Positions 50,515 through 60,327 of a DNA stretch of 64,000 nt are shown piece by piece. The first letter of the stretch is position 1. Every line of letters begins with the position of its first letter. The notes beneath the pieces are model-generated. The model saw nothing but the letters and a program-made list of their open reading frames with translations. It had not been told where the DNA came from and ran no database searches. The position numbers and the translations under genes are program-made. Source of the stretch: CAYVOV01 sp964453525 (GTDB taxonomy: Bacteria > Chloroflexota > Dehalococcoidia > Dehalococcoidales > UBA2162); NCBI GenBank assembly GCA_964453525.1, contig CAYVOV010000004.1, positions 117,113-181,112 of the forward strand. The letters are read 5' to 3'.

Positions 50515-51495
50515 ATGAACGTTTTAGTACTTGGAGGGAGCGGTCTATTTGGACGTAAAACAGTGCTTCATTTGCTTCAAGATAAAGAGGTATCAAATGT
50601 TGTGTCTATGGATATAGTTCCTCCAAAAGAATGGGCTATGAATCAAATCGATCAATATAAGGACAAATTTCATTTCATTCGTGGTGATGTTTGTCAACTG
50701 GACGATATCCTTAATGCGATCAGGTTATTTTCCGTTGACAAGCTGGTCAACTGGGCTTTTTTACTACCTGGAGAAGCTGAATTAAACCCGCTGACCAGTA
50801 CAAAGATTAATGCCTTGGGCATGTGTAATTCCTTTGAGGCAGCCAGGATTACAGGCACATCGCGAGTCGTGTATGCTAGCTCAGGAGGGGTATATGGACC
50901 ACAGGATGAGTATGGTGATAGACCAGTAACCGAGGACGACCCCGTTCATCCAGGAAGCGCTTACGCTTTAATGAAGCAGTATTCTGAGATGCTGGCTGAC
51001 CAATATACCAGGCTGTACGGTATAAACTTCAGTGGTCTACGTCCGGTTGTCGGATGTGGGCATCAAGGATGGCCAAAGGGACCGGGATTTATCAAGGCTT
51101 ATTCGGACATGTTGTCTTTGGTAGCTATTGGAGAACCATTTACTATGGAGCTGGACGGAACGAACGAAGCTTCGCTTGCTCCTGCTGACGATGTGGCTGA
51201 ACTTACCAGGCTTCTGCTGCATCTACCATCATCACCGCATCCAACCTACAATGTGGGCGGTCCCGCTGTCACCATGAGGCAAATAGCCGATGTAGCACGA
51301 AAGTACATACCTGATGCTAAGATAGAATTTGGAACACAATCTATGAAGATGCGAGGACTAGTAACGAATGTAAGTATGGCGAGATCTAAACAAGACACCG
51401 GTTTTACTATGATGTCATTAGATCAATCGGTACTTATGCATCTGAATGATGCTAGACTAGAAGCAGGTCTGGAGCCAATAAAAGAGAATTACTGA
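50515..51495 (+). CDS. NAD-dependent epimerase/dehydratase (extended SDR)
   Basis: 326 residues. The Rossmann motif VLGGSGLFGRKTV, VVYASSGGVYG and the catalytic YALMK (Y-x-x-x-K) are in place, and GLRPVVGCGHQG and YNVGGPAVTMRQIADVARKY match extended SDR proteins acting on nucleotide sugars or similar substrates. Specificity unknown. ATG at 50515 follows AAGGAGAGG. It is the first protein gene of the AT-richer accessory segment. Confidence 0.87.
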   Translation: MNVLVLGGSGLFGRKTVLHLLQDKEVSNVVSMDIVPPKEWAMNQIDQYKDKFHFIRGDVCQLDDILNAIRLFSVDKLVNWAFLLPGEAELNPLTSTKINALGMCNSFEAARITGTSRVVYASSGGVYGPQDEYGDRPVTEDDPVHPGSAYALMKQYSEMLADQYTRLYGINFSGLRPVVGCGHQGWPKGPGFIKAYSDMLSLVAIGEPFTMELDGTNEASLAPADDVAELTRLLLHLPSSPHPTYNVGGPAVTMRQIADVARKYIPDAKIEFGTQSMKMRGLVTNVSMARSKQDTGFTMMSLDQSVLMHLNDARLEAGLEPIKENY

Positions 51496-52238
51496 TGCTC
51501 TTCCATCAGTTCAATTGCCTTTAATTTTACTTTTAGAAATAACATCTTTGCACTTCTTTCGTATTGACAATTGAATTCAACTGTTTCATATTCCGTGTAC
51601 TTGCAAGTCTCCTTTCGGAGAGGGGGCAACGGGCTCTGCCCTTCAGTCAGTTAAGCCCCTTGTTTCAAAAGAGTCTACTTACCTTATTTTCCAGCCATTG
51701 ACAACTGAATTATATATTACTTTGCTAAGTATGATTTGTCCAGAGAATATAACTTTTATTGGTTTCCCTTGGGGTAGGTCAAGTAACTATGTCTATTGAC
51801 AAATAAGTGTTTTAGTATTAAACTCAAATCCCATAATGTAATTAGATATATTAAACAGGTTAGAAAAATGATTACTAAAAAGGGCATCATGTATCATTCA
51901 AGGGAATGGGAATCATGATGCCCTTTATCATTTGAAGGGCGGTTTTAGAAAGTACAAGTATGATTAGACAGGAGGAACACCGGGAATAAATAAAATATAT
52001 AGCTCAGCCAGCTCTGTTATAGTAATCCCCGAATATATGTTTATGGATTTTAACTTTTCCCATTCTCATATCCTCTTCAAACCCCCTTGGTCGAAGACAA
52101 ACAAATTTAACGGAGCTGGCCAAGGGGGGTGGTAGTAAATTAGAATGCAAACTATTTGTTAGATTAACAAGTTCTAATATAGTTTGAACGTGTGGATTTG
52201 TCCAAATTATCGAATTAATGGTAAGGAGGAAGAGTTTG
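51496..52238. other. Intergenic region with one strong inverted repeat
   Basis: About 740 bp without a supported gene. AAAGGGCATCATG (51879-51891) and CATGATGCCCTTT (51914-51926) are perfect 13-bp complements around a 22-nt loop. It could be a terminator-like element or a structured leader for the following transporter gene; no U-run follows. Confidence 0.5.
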
Positions 52239-54086
52239 ATGATTAGGAAATTAATATGGCTTCTCATTAGCTGCCTGATGATACTTTCTCTTGTGGTAGC
52301 GTCCTGTGGTCCAGCAGCAGAAGAAGAACAGGTAGAAGTGGGAAAGAAAGATATGGTGCAGCTGTCGTTAAAGAAGCTGGACGGAACGACGGTAACAACA
52401 TCGGTGGAAAAGCCAGAATATGGCGGGACGCTTATAACCGCCATGACGAGTGACTACAGTGGCTTTGACCCGACCTTGATGCAGGCTATTCGGGTCGGTC
52501 ACATGCAATTTACCAGTAATGAGTTAATACAGGGAGACTGGATAAGAGGCCCGCAGGGCACCGGGGAAACTATGTGGGAGTTTGGTTTTCTTGGTGATAT
52601 AAGACTGATGGTAGGTGAACTGTGTGAAAGTTGGGAGACGCCCAACGATGAGACTATCATCTACAACATCCGTGAAGGAGTTAAATTTCATAATAAGCCG
52701 CCGGCAAACGGCCGTGAGGTAATCGCCGAGGATGTTGCCTGGAATATACGTATGCAGTTCAATTATCCCGCGGTATGGCAGTCTATAGCTTATCCCCCAG
52801 ATAATCCGGCTGAGGTTGCAGACAGAATGTTACCGGGAAGCCCGCTTAGGCCGACATCAGTTAAAGCGCTTGATAAATATACCGTTGAGGTCAAGGTTCC
52901 GGCGGAGTCGCAGGGGATAATGCTGCTTGAAATCGGTGATAATATGTATACCAGTCCTCCTGAAGTCTGGGAAGGTACTGGCCCGGGTGAAGGCGAAGGC
53001 ATGGCTTCCTGGGATCAGGTTGTCGGTTCAGGACCATATGTGCTAACCGACTATATTTCCGGCAGTTCAGTAACCTTTAAAAAGCACCCCGACTACTTTG
53101 AGTATGACCCCCTCCATCCCAAGAATAAGATTCCCTATATCGACGAAGTTATAGTTCTTATCATAACAGACGCATCGACCAGACTGACGGCGCTGCGGAC
53201 GGGCAAGGTCGACATCCTCGCGGGAGCAATGGGAGCCCTTCTCCGCGATGACGCAAAATTACTGATGGAGCAGTACCCTGACCTGGAATGGTCGAGAAAA
53301 ATAACCCCTCCCCGGTACGCCGCTGGCAGAAATGATACGGCGCCCTTCGACGACATCAGGGTTCGCCGGGCGCTGAACATGGCGGTAAATAAGAAGGAGA
53401 TACTCGATGATTACCTGCAGGGTGAAGGTGTCATGGTAGGCTATCCTTACCATCCCACCAAAGACTATGAAGCAATATACACCCCACTGGAGGAAATGCC
53501 CGCAGAGGTCCAGGAATTGTATACTTATAATCCGGATAAAGCAAAGGAGCTTCTGGCTGAGGCAGGGTTTCCCAATGGCTTCAAGACCCACATCATTTGC
53601 CAGTCCCAGTACGCCGATGAAGTATCCATGCTTAGAGAGTACCTGCTCAAAGTTGGTGTTGACATGGAGATTCGGGCAGTGGAGCAGAGTGTGTATAACA
53701 CCTACTACTGGGGTCACACACACGAACAGATGTTGTATGGCACGGCTAAAGGGTGCTGGGCACCTTTTGAAATGCTTATGACCAAACCAGGGATGGGCGA
53801 AAATTTCCAGATTCTTGACGACCCATATTTCCTCAATGTTCAGGAGGTTGTGGCCAGGGACATTATCCGTGACCCTGCTAACTACAGGAAAACTGTAAAA
53901 GAGGCAGCCGTATATGAACTCTCAACGGCCTGGGGAATCTTCACACCGGCAGAATGGACGTACTCTTTTTACTGGCCCTGGGTGAAAGCCTACCACGGTA
54001 TAACCTGGCATGGCTGGGCCAACTTCAATGATATATGGAAGTGGGTCTGGATAGACGAAGATCTGAAGAAATCCATGGGATACTAG
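52239..54086 (+). CDS. Peptide/nickel-type ABC transporter substrate-binding lipoprotein
   Basis: 615 residues from ATG 52239, placed about 10 nt after AAGGAGG; the upstream ATG at 52218 overlaps that site. The signal peptide ends in a lipobox-like VVASC. The family 5 solute-binding fold is shown by DIRLMVGELCESWETPND, IYNIREGVKFHNKPPANGRE, VVGSGPYVLTDYISGSSVTF and DIRVRRALNMAVNKKEILD. Ligands of this family are peptides, opines, nickel chelates or sugars. The permeases lie downstream on the opposite strand. Confidence 0.9.
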   Translation: MIRKLIWLLISCLMILSLVVASCGPAAEEEQVEVGKKDMVQLSLKKLDGTTVTTSVEKPEYGGTLITAMTSDYSGFDPTLMQAIRVGHMQFTSNELIQGDWIRGPQGTGETMWEFGFLGDIRLMVGELCESWETPNDETIIYNIREGVKFHNKPPANGREVIAEDVAWNIRMQFNYPAVWQSIAYPPDNPAEVADRMLPGSPLRPTSVKALDKYTVEVKVPAESQGIMLLEIGDNMYTSPPEVWEGTGPGEGEGMASWDQVVGSGPYVLTDYISGSSVTFKKHPDYFEYDPLHPKNKIPYIDEVIVLIITDASTRLTALRTGKVDILAGAMGALLRDDAKLLMEQYPDLEWSRKITPPRYAAGRNDTAPFDDIRVRRALNMAVNKKEILDDYLQGEGVMVGYPYHPTKDYEAIYTPLEEMPAEVQELYTYNPDKAKELLAEAGFPNGFKTHIICQSQYADEVSMLREYLLKVGVDMEIRAVEQSVYNTYYWGHTHEQMLYGTAKGCWAPFEMLMTKPGMGENFQILDDPYFLNVQEVVARDIIRDPANYRKTVKEAAVYELSTAWGIFTPAEWTYSFYWPWVKAYHGITWHGWANFNDIWKWVWIDEDLKKSMGY

Positions 54087-54125
54087 GGACTAGTTTGCCT
54101 TAGCATCATAGTAACTTTCGAATAG

Positions 54126-54164
54126 AGAAAGGGGCTAGAGAACAAAAGCCTCCGGCCCCTTTCT
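54126..54164. terminator. Bidirectional terminator between convergent transporter genes
   Basis: AGAAAGGGGC (54126-54135) pairs with GCCCCTTTCT (54155-54164). Downstream of the binding-protein gene on the plus strand and of the permease gene on the minus strand. Confidence 0.7.
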
Positions 54165-54230
54165 TGACGGCAACCTAAGCTTTGCCTTTTATGACTTTAT
54201 ATTTTCAGTTGCCACTCCTGCTCAGGACTA

Positions 54231-55208
54231 TCAATTTTCTGTGCTTGACCCGGCTTTTCTCCCCAGTCTCCTGGAAATTTTTTTCTCCACTCCCGAGTAT
54301 CGTCCCAGACCACCCCTGAGCCTCGGGTCCCATAAGTCCCTCACTGCATCTCCCAGCATGTTGATACCGTATACACCGAGAGATAAAGCTAGTCCGGGCC
54401 AGAGACACATCCACGGAGCTTGGAGCATGAATTGACGTCCCGCTCCACTGAGCATACCTCCCCAGGTGGGAGTCGGTGGAGCGATGCCAAACCCAAGGAA
54501 ACTCAGCGTTGCCTCAGCGAGAATCATACGACCCATGGCGAGTGTGAACTCGATAATTAAGACAGGTATGATATTGGGCACGATATGCCGGAGGAGTATC
54601 CTTCTGGTGGGGGCACCGACAGCCCTTGCTGCCTCAACATAAACGTTTTCTTTGATGCCGATAACGGCACTCCTTACCGTCCTTGAGCCGCGGATGCCAT
54701 CGGATATCCCTAAAACCAGTATCACCGACGTGATACCTGGTCCCAAAATGGACATCACAGTTAAATAAAGGACCAGCGGCGGAAAGCACAGGACGGCATC
54801 AACAAACCTCTGTACTATGATATCGTACTTACCACCAAAGTAGCCTGAGGGAATACCTACCAGCATCTCGACAATTACAAAAAGGCCAGAAGCACCCAGA
54901 CCTACAATCATAGAGACACGAGCCCCATAGATTATACGGCTAAGCAGGTCACGCCCCATGTTATCACACCCTAAAAGGTGGGCAGTTGACGGGCCAGTCA
55001 AGCGGTCCGCGAAGATCATTTCGTTATAACCATAAGGAGCTATGAAATCAGCAAATATGCCAGTCAAAAATAGTAACAGGACAATAATTCCTCCAATAGT
55101 GCCCAGAGGTTTCTCCCTGACCAGCCTGATAACCACGTCAACTAGCAGAGAGTGCCTCTTACGCTCAACCACTTCCTCTATAGGTTTTTCCATTGACTCA
55201 TCGTCCAT
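54231..55208 (-). CDS. ABC transporter permease, DppC/OppC type
   Basis: 325 residues, six helices. An N-terminal cytoplasmic segment precedes the first helix (TIGGIIVLLLFLTGIFADFIAPYGYNE). HLLGCDNMGRDLLSRIIYGARVS is the DppC signature, and EAARAVGAPTRRILLRHIVPNI is the EAA loop that contacts the ATPase. It pairs with the DppB-like protein encoded 14 bp upstream. Confidence 0.92.
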   Translation of the reverse strand: MDDESMEKPIEEVVERKRHSLLVDVVIRLVREKPLGTIGGIIVLLLFLTGIFADFIAPYGYNEMIFADRLTGPSTAHLLGCDNMGRDLLSRIIYGARVSMIVGLGASGLFVIVEMLVGIPSGYFGGKYDIIVQRFVDAVLCFPPLVLYLTVMSILGPGITSVILVLGISDGIRGSRTVRSAVIGIKENVYVEAARAVGAPTRRILLRHIVPNIIPVLIIEFTLAMGRMILAEATLSFLGFGIAPPTPTWGGMLSGAGRQFMLQAPWMCLWPGLALSLGVYGINMLGDAVRDLWDPRLRGGLGRYSGVEKKISRRLGRKAGSSTEN

Positions 55209-55222
55209 TTTCTGATTTCTCT

Positions 55223-56215
55223 CTATCTATACTGAACTCTGGGGTCTAACCAGGCGTATGTCAGGTCAACCATTACATTCACTACCAACACGGCAGTGGT
55301 CAGCATCACATTTATTGCGGAAATTGTGGGGTAGTCTCTCCTGTTAACTGCTTCAAACAAAAGAAGGCCAATCCCGGGCAGACAAAATATCTGCTCGATA
55401 ATAACAGTACCGCCGACCAGAATGGTCAACATGACCCCAAATATCGTGACAACCGGAATAAGGGCATTTTTCAGGGCATGCCTGACAATAACAGTTCTTT
55501 CCCTGAGTCCCTTTGCCCAGGCGGTTCGGATATAGTCCTGCCTCAGCACCTCGAGCATCATGGTACGGGTCATCCTCATCATGGTTCCCGACATAACCAA
55601 ACCCATAATTACACCCGGGATTATAAACTGTACAAGATTTCCCAACGGGTCTTCAACAATTGGGATATATCTCAAGGCAGGTGACCACCCCCACCAGATT
55701 GCAGGATAGACCATAACCATTGTTCCTATCCAGAAAGAAGGAACCGATATAAAAATAATAGAGAAAGTACGGCCTCCATAATCACCAAGGGTATCCTGCC
55801 GTATTGCTGAATAAGTGCCTATGGGGATAGCCAGTACTACTGCGGTTATTAAAGCTATGATACCAAGTTCCAGAGTTACTGGAAGCCTGTCAATTATGTA
55901 TGTTAATATGCTTTCGCGTCTCCACAAGGACTCTCCCAGGTCACCTTGAAGAAGACCTGAAAATTCGCCCGATTCCTGCGGCCAAACTCCCAGCCACTGT
56001 CCATACTGGACATGGACAGGCACATTTAGCCCCAGTGCCTCAGTGAGGGAGTCATAGGTTACCTCCCAGCCCAGCCCTGACGCCTGTCCCATTTCAGCCA
56101 TCATCTGGTATATTACATCACCTGGAATGAAACGAACAGACAAAAAGACTATCATTGTCACCAGAATAAAAGTAGGTATAATCAAGAGTAATCTTCTAAT
56201 TGCATAGGCAGTCAT
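55223..56215 (-). CDS. ABC transporter permease, DppB/OppB type
   Basis: 330 residues, six helices. MTAYAIRRLLLIIPTFILVTMIVFLSVRFIPGD is the standard N-terminus, and RQDYIRTAWAKGLRERTVIVRHALKNALIPVVTIFG the EAA-loop region. VEQIFCLPGIGLLLFEAVNRRDYP (positions about 268-291) is the usual last loop. No dppD or dppF ATPase gene is in the window. The 270 bp before the next gene carry no feature that I can name. Confidence 0.92.
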   Translation of the reverse strand: MTAYAIRRLLLIIPTFILVTMIVFLSVRFIPGDVIYQMMAEMGQASGLGWEVTYDSLTEALGLNVPVHVQYGQWLGVWPQESGEFSGLLQGDLGESLWRRESILTYIIDRLPVTLELGIIALITAVVLAIPIGTYSAIRQDTLGDYGGRTFSIIFISVPSFWIGTMVMVYPAIWWGWSPALRYIPIVEDPLGNLVQFIIPGVIMGLVMSGTMMRMTRTMMLEVLRQDYIRTAWAKGLRERTVIVRHALKNALIPVVTIFGVMLTILVGGTVIIEQIFCLPGIGLLLFEAVNRRDYPTISAINVMLTTAVLVVNVMVDLTYAWLDPRVQYR

Positions 56216-56486
56216 GTTGTTCTACCGATCGATAGATTTGTATCCAAGGAAGCTGATTATTTTCACAACTATTAAAATCAGGAAAATAAGTCTACAATAA
56301 GTATTACAAATTGTCAATTAATGAATCCTGTGTAGGAATGAAAGCTTTATTACCAGAACAATAGATAAATTGGAGAACTAGCATGAGAAAATAGAAGGAT
56401 ATTTTATTCAATATCGCACAATAGATCAAACTCATTTAGCTTAGAATACATTCCTACAAGAGCTTATTAGAAAGAAAGGAGAGTCA

Positions 56487-57431
56487 ATGTTTAAAGGGGT
56501 GCATCATGTTGGAGTCGGCGTTTCGAATATGGATAGGTCGCTGGAATTTTATCGTGATCTAGGGTTTACTCAGGCAATGTTTGACTACACAGGTTTTCTT
56601 CCTGGCATGGAGGGGGTTACCGGCAAGTCCAAGAAAGAAGCTAGGGTAGTTATGCTAAAGAACCAAAATACAGGGCCACTTGGTCTGGGAATGATTAAGC
56701 TTGTCCATCTTTTGCCCCCGGACAAATCTGAGCCCTGTATCGTACACTATGGCCACGGTGAAGCCCCAGCTGGTAGCATGCGGTGGGGAGATCTAGGCAT
56801 TACCGAACTTTGCTTTAACACACGCGTAAGTACCAGCAAGATATATGAGCAACTAGCAGATAAAGGCGTTAAGGCTGTACTTACACCAACACCTGGTAAC
56901 TTCCCTCCTTATGATACGAAAAATACTTTTGCATACTTCAGGGACCCGGATAATGGTCTCCTAGAATTCATTGAATGGGAGATGGGAAAGAGTCTGGGAA
57001 CAGAGGCAAGGGTAGAAGGCGTAAATCATGTAGCTTTTGGCGTTTCAGATATGGATAGGTCTCTAGAATTCTATCGGGAACTCGGCTTCACTGATATGGT
57101 TTTCGATCCTAGGCTTAGCACCAAGCCTCGAAATACCCCTCCAAGGGCAGCGGTTACGATGATGGCGAACTTCTATGGAGCCTGGATTGAACCTATTCAA
57201 TTACTTGCGGCTGAGCCTACACCTTTCAACAAGGGCTGGGGACACCTTGGTCCTATGGAATTTGCTATTGAGGTTACTAATATAGAAAAGGCGTATGAGG
57301 AGCTACAGGAGAGGGGCATAAAATTCTTGTGTCCTCCGCAGACGGTAGAAGTCTCCTCAGGAGACTGGAAGTATGCATATGTGGTTGAGCCGAACAACTT
57401 GTATGTTTCGCTGATTGAACCAAGGTATTAG
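56487..57431 (+). CDS. Tandem VOC-superfamily protein (glyoxalase/dioxygenase fold)
   Basis: 314 residues made of two similar halves: FKGVHHVGVGVSNMDRSLEF (1-25) and VEGVNHVAFGVSDMDRSLEF (about 180-205), each followed by YRxLGFT. Likely metal ligands are the His in each opening strand and Glu in LLEFIEWE and the second-half MEFAIEV region. Such pairs are found in glyoxalase I, ring-cleaving dioxygenases and methylmalonyl-CoA epimerase relatives, so the reaction is open. ATG at 56487 follows AAAGGAGAG. Confidence 0.85.
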   Translation: MFKGVHHVGVGVSNMDRSLEFYRDLGFTQAMFDYTGFLPGMEGVTGKSKKEARVVMLKNQNTGPLGLGMIKLVHLLPPDKSEPCIVHYGHGEAPAGSMRWGDLGITELCFNTRVSTSKIYEQLADKGVKAVLTPTPGNFPPYDTKNTFAYFRDPDNGLLEFIEWEMGKSLGTEARVEGVNHVAFGVSDMDRSLEFYRELGFTDMVFDPRLSTKPRNTPPRAAVTMMANFYGAWIEPIQLLAAEPTPFNKGWGHLGPMEFAIEVTNIEKAYEELQERGIKFLCPPQTVEVSSGDWKYAYVVEPNNLYVSLIEPRY

Positions 57432-57699
57432 GTATCAGCGAGATGTTGCAGATTAAAATTATATGGAGTCATAAAGCTTTTAACAAACGTAACGGCAAAG
57501 CGTAGCGCGACTCCTAGACTCAGGGCATCATAGAGCCAGAACTTAAAGGTGGGCACTGTGCATTACATCGGTGGTACATTACCGTTAGCAGTATTGCTAT
57601 GCAGTGGTGAAACATAAAGACGGTAAAGTGGAGCAAAGGGACACGGTAGATGACAGCAGCGAAGAGTTTGTGCTCTTGGTACTCCAGCCCACTTCACGC

Positions 57700-58069
57700 C
57701 GGTTCTCCAGCCAAACTGTTCAACTAGTAGAGCCAGCAGCAGTACAAGTATTCCGCTGGACGCCATACCGCTACTGATAATGAAGAAGACATGGCTTCTT
57801 TTTTTATAAACCAGTTAGCGATGGTTGTGTTCATCACTAGGAAAAAACCGAAACTAAAACCCACTGTAAGGACTATAAAAGAACCGTAGAATTGCCACAG
57901 TAAATTTACTTTGGTGATAAGCAGAAATCCCAGACCAAATACAGCCCAGCCAAAAAGCATTAACTTTCTTGGCCCAACCCTGTCTAACATGAAGCCCACC
58001 AACGGTGAAAGGATACCAAGTTCAATCCTGTGGATAGAAAAGGCAATTGAGATAAGAATCGTGCCAGGT
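57700..58069 (-). pseudogene. Remnant of an MFS transporter gene
   Basis: The frame reads ISIAFSIHRIELGILSPLVG, then FMLDRVGPRKLMLFGWAVFG (MFS motif A) and further through IANWFIKKEAMSSSLSVA. At about 57768 the homology jumps frame to MASSGILVLLLALLVEQFGW and then stops. The N-terminus, one base near the jump, and the whole second half are missing. The pattern is closest to oxalate/formate-type MFS proteins. It is decaying DNA. Confidence 0.75.
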
Positions 58070-58380
58070 TGTCAAATATGACAGAAGCCCCTATTGTCCT
58101 ATGCTGAAATCAAACAAAGAAGTTTTCAATCTAACTGCCCTAGGGGTAGAGTAAAACCAGCTAGTTCTTCTGATTTCACTTAATGACTTTTTGTTGGATA
58201 ATTTTGTGTTTTTTTGGTTCTGCGAATGTTCGGCCAAAATAAGAACAAGAGTATAGTTGTATTTTTTCTTTAATTCTTCTACAATTTTCTTGATTTGACT
58301 CCTCGATGGTGGAAAAACTACCGGTCGTTAAGACCCTAATTAGGTGGTTTTAGCTTCAAATCGAGGATAAAAAACGAGCC

Positions 58381-58430
58381 GCGTATTCGTAAACCGCGCG
58401 TCGTGGGTTCGAGTCCCACCGCTGGCCCCA
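58381..58430 (+). tRNA. 3' part of a tRNA gene, probably Thr(CGT), degenerate
   Basis: T-arm GTGGG-TTCGAGT-CCCAC, acceptor strand CGCTGGC, discriminator C and CCA are intact. The anticodon loop TTCGTAA (CGT at 58388-58390) sits on a stem with only three of five pairs, and no proper D-arm or 5' acceptor strand precedes it. It is a remnant, not a functional tRNA. Confidence 0.6.
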
Positions 58431-58651
58431 GTCGCGGACTCTTTCAACTCCCACATTTCACCAGATTGTTTGGTCACAATCTACTTTTTTGTAACCTTCT
58501 CAAAAACATCGGGACGTTCGTCCAATCGTGTGCATAATTATTCGATACCTTTTACTTTTTATCTACATTCATTTTTAGATTTGACGAAATCAGGCCATAA
58601 ATATTATGGTTAAACATGTTTTGAGAGTAGGTAATAGATGAAAATTTGTCT

Positions 58652-59371
58652 ATGAATAAACTAATAATAATTACATCTATTCTGATAGTTCTTTTGGCCT
58701 CTGGATTAATTGTTGGCTGTGGCTTCGTACTAACAGGTTCTGGAAATCTTAAGACTGAAGAGTACGCTTTTAGTGATTTCGACAGAGTTGAGGTCAGCAG
58801 TGCCTTTGAGTTTGAGATTAGCCGGTCCAGTTCATACAGTATTATCGTAACCGCGGATGACAATGTCATTGAAAAAGTACGGGTGACCAAAGAAGGTGAT
58901 ATTCTAAAGATTTATCTTGAAACAACTCCTAGACTTGGGTCTTTAACCTTGAAGGCTATCGTCACCATGCCTTATCTTCATGGCCTGGCTATCTCCGGAG
59001 CATGTCGAGGGACTATTTCCGAATTTAGCTCTGCTGATGATATCGATATCACGGTATCTGGAGCCAGCAAGATTAATGGCAACATCACTGCCGGTCACAC
59101 GGATTTTAAAGTAAGTGGAGCCAGCATTGTTCAGTTGCAGGGATCGGCTACAAACATAGTTGCGGATGTGAGTGGTTCCAGCATTTTCAATCTAGGTGAC
59201 TTCATAGTCAATAATGCCAATGTAACTCTCAGTGGTGCTAGTCTTGGCACGGTAAACTTGAATGGCCGTCTAGATGCGGATCTGAGTGGTGCCTCAAAAC
59301 TATCATATATTGGCGAGCCTATAATGGGTGATATCAATACATCCGGTGCTTCCACGCTTAGAAAGAGATAA
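58652..59371 (+). CDS. DUF2807 (GIN-domain) putative lipoprotein
   Basis: 239 residues from ATG 58652. A signal helix ends at the lipobox LIVGC. The mature part is a right-handed beta-type repeat: DFDRVEVSSAFEFEISRSSS, ITVSGASKINGNI, KVSGASIVQLQG, VTLSGASLGTVNLNG and ADLSGASKLSYIG, the regular SGAS pattern of DUF2807 proteins. Role unknown; probably outside the membrane. Confidence 0.87.
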   Translation: MNKLIIITSILIVLLASGLIVGCGFVLTGSGNLKTEEYAFSDFDRVEVSSAFEFEISRSSSYSIIVTADDNVIEKVRVTKEGDILKIYLETTPRLGSLTLKAIVTMPYLHGLAISGACRGTISEFSSADDIDITVSGASKINGNITAGHTDFKVSGASIVQLQGSATNIVADVSGSSIFNLGDFIVNNANVTLSGASLGTVNLNGRLDADLSGASKLSYIGEPIMGDINTSGASTLRKR

Positions 59372-59378
59372 GAACAAT

Positions 59379-59996
59379 ATGGTAATTCGCCTGAGTAAGT
59401 TATTTCAGAAGCCTGGGAGGGTCATAGCTACATCAGGAGAATATGTCTGTAGAGTAATAGCAAAAAAGAACTTAATTCCGCTATTAACACTACTCCTGGT
59501 TATAGCTATTACAGTTGTTATCTTTCTTAATCGCGACAGAGTATCTGAACTCGAAAACTTTGGTTATTTAGGAGCCTTCCTTATTAGTCTGGTTTCAAAT
59601 GCCTCAATTGTATTACCCATGCCGAGTCTCTTACTACTCTTTGCTCTTGGTTCCGCTTTTAATCCGATTCTAATTGGAGTAGTTGGTGGTGCAGGAGGTG
59701 CGATAGGCGAATTATCTGGCTATATCGCAGGCCGTAGTGGACGTGGGATTGCTCGAAACGATAAGTGGTTCACCAGAGCAGAGAGGTGGATGAGTAGATG
59801 GGGGACATTGACTGTCTTTGTTTTTTCATTGCTTCCCGTACTCCCCTTTGATGCAGCCGGAGTGGCTGCTGGTTTTGTACATTTTCCCATAAGTAAATTC
59901 CTGGTTGCATGCTTCCTCGGCAAGACCTTGCTATATATTGCCATGGCATTATTTGGTGCCTGGGGATGGGAAGCTTTACTACGTTTAATGGGGTAA
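59379..59996 (+). CDS. VTT/DedA-like membrane protein
   Basis: About 205 residues from ATG 59379, 8 bp after the preceding stop; an earlier TTG frame would overlap that gene. The VTT features are NASIVLPMPSLLLLFALGSA, GGAGGAIGELSGYIAGRSGR and FSLLPVLPFDAAGVAAGFVH (the re-entrant P-x-P-x-D/F-A-A-G motif). Family members act in membrane lipid handling or proton-coupled transport. Confidence 0.82.
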   Translation: MVIRLSKLFQKPGRVIATSGEYVCRVIAKKNLIPLLTLLLVIAITVVIFLNRDRVSELENFGYLGAFLISLVSNASIVLPMPSLLLLFALGSAFNPILIGVVGGAGGAIGELSGYIAGRSGRGIARNDKWFTRAERWMSRWGTLTVFVFSLLPVLPFDAAGVAAGFVHFPISKFLVACFLGKTLLYIAMALFGAWGWEALLRLMG

Positions 59997-60010
59997 TTAT
60001 CGTCATCGAA

Positions 60011-60034
60011 CAAACATCGGGATGTTTACGTGGA
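60011..60034. repeat. AACATCGGGATGTT palindromic repeat, copy 1
   Basis: 24 bases starting CAAACATCGGGATG match 61878-61901 at 22 positions. A shorter relative (AAAACATCGGGACGTT) is at 58503. Confidence 0.55.
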
Positions 60035-60114
60035 TCTAGATTAAGGTTAAACATAGTGCTAGAAAGCCAACCATGCGACGGAACGGACATTTGTTACCTG
60101 GCTCAACAAAAATA

Positions 60115-60300
60115 CTAGGTGACTAACATCGTAGCGATTCCAACTACTAATAAACCGACACCCATTACTAAAAGACCTATTCGTATTTTCCTTTCTGTGT
60201 CACTTAATTCGGACCAACGCTTTTGTTTTCTTGCATAAACCAGACCGATAGCTAAACCAGTGGCAATACCTAACAAATAACCAATTGTCCAATCGCTCAT
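60115..60300 (-). CDS. Small two-helix membrane protein
   Basis: 61 residues: helix 1 (IGYLLGIATGLAIGLVYA), a charged loop (RKQKRWSELSDTERKIR), helix 2 (IGLLVMGVGLLVVGIATML). ATG at 60300 follows AAGGAGGAA at good distance. It is third in the DUF2178-HTH operon. No named family that I recognise. Confidence 0.7.
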   Translation of the reverse strand: MSDWTIGYLLGIATGLAIGLVYARKQKRWSELSDTERKIRIGLLVMGVGLLVVGIATMLVT

Positions 60301-60327
60301 TATATTATATTCCTCCTTTGTAGTAAG

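Noticed and set aside
57432..57700. Possible gene in the region after the VOC protein
   Set aside because: Frames there only continue the decayed MFS remnant and lose all resemblance to the family.
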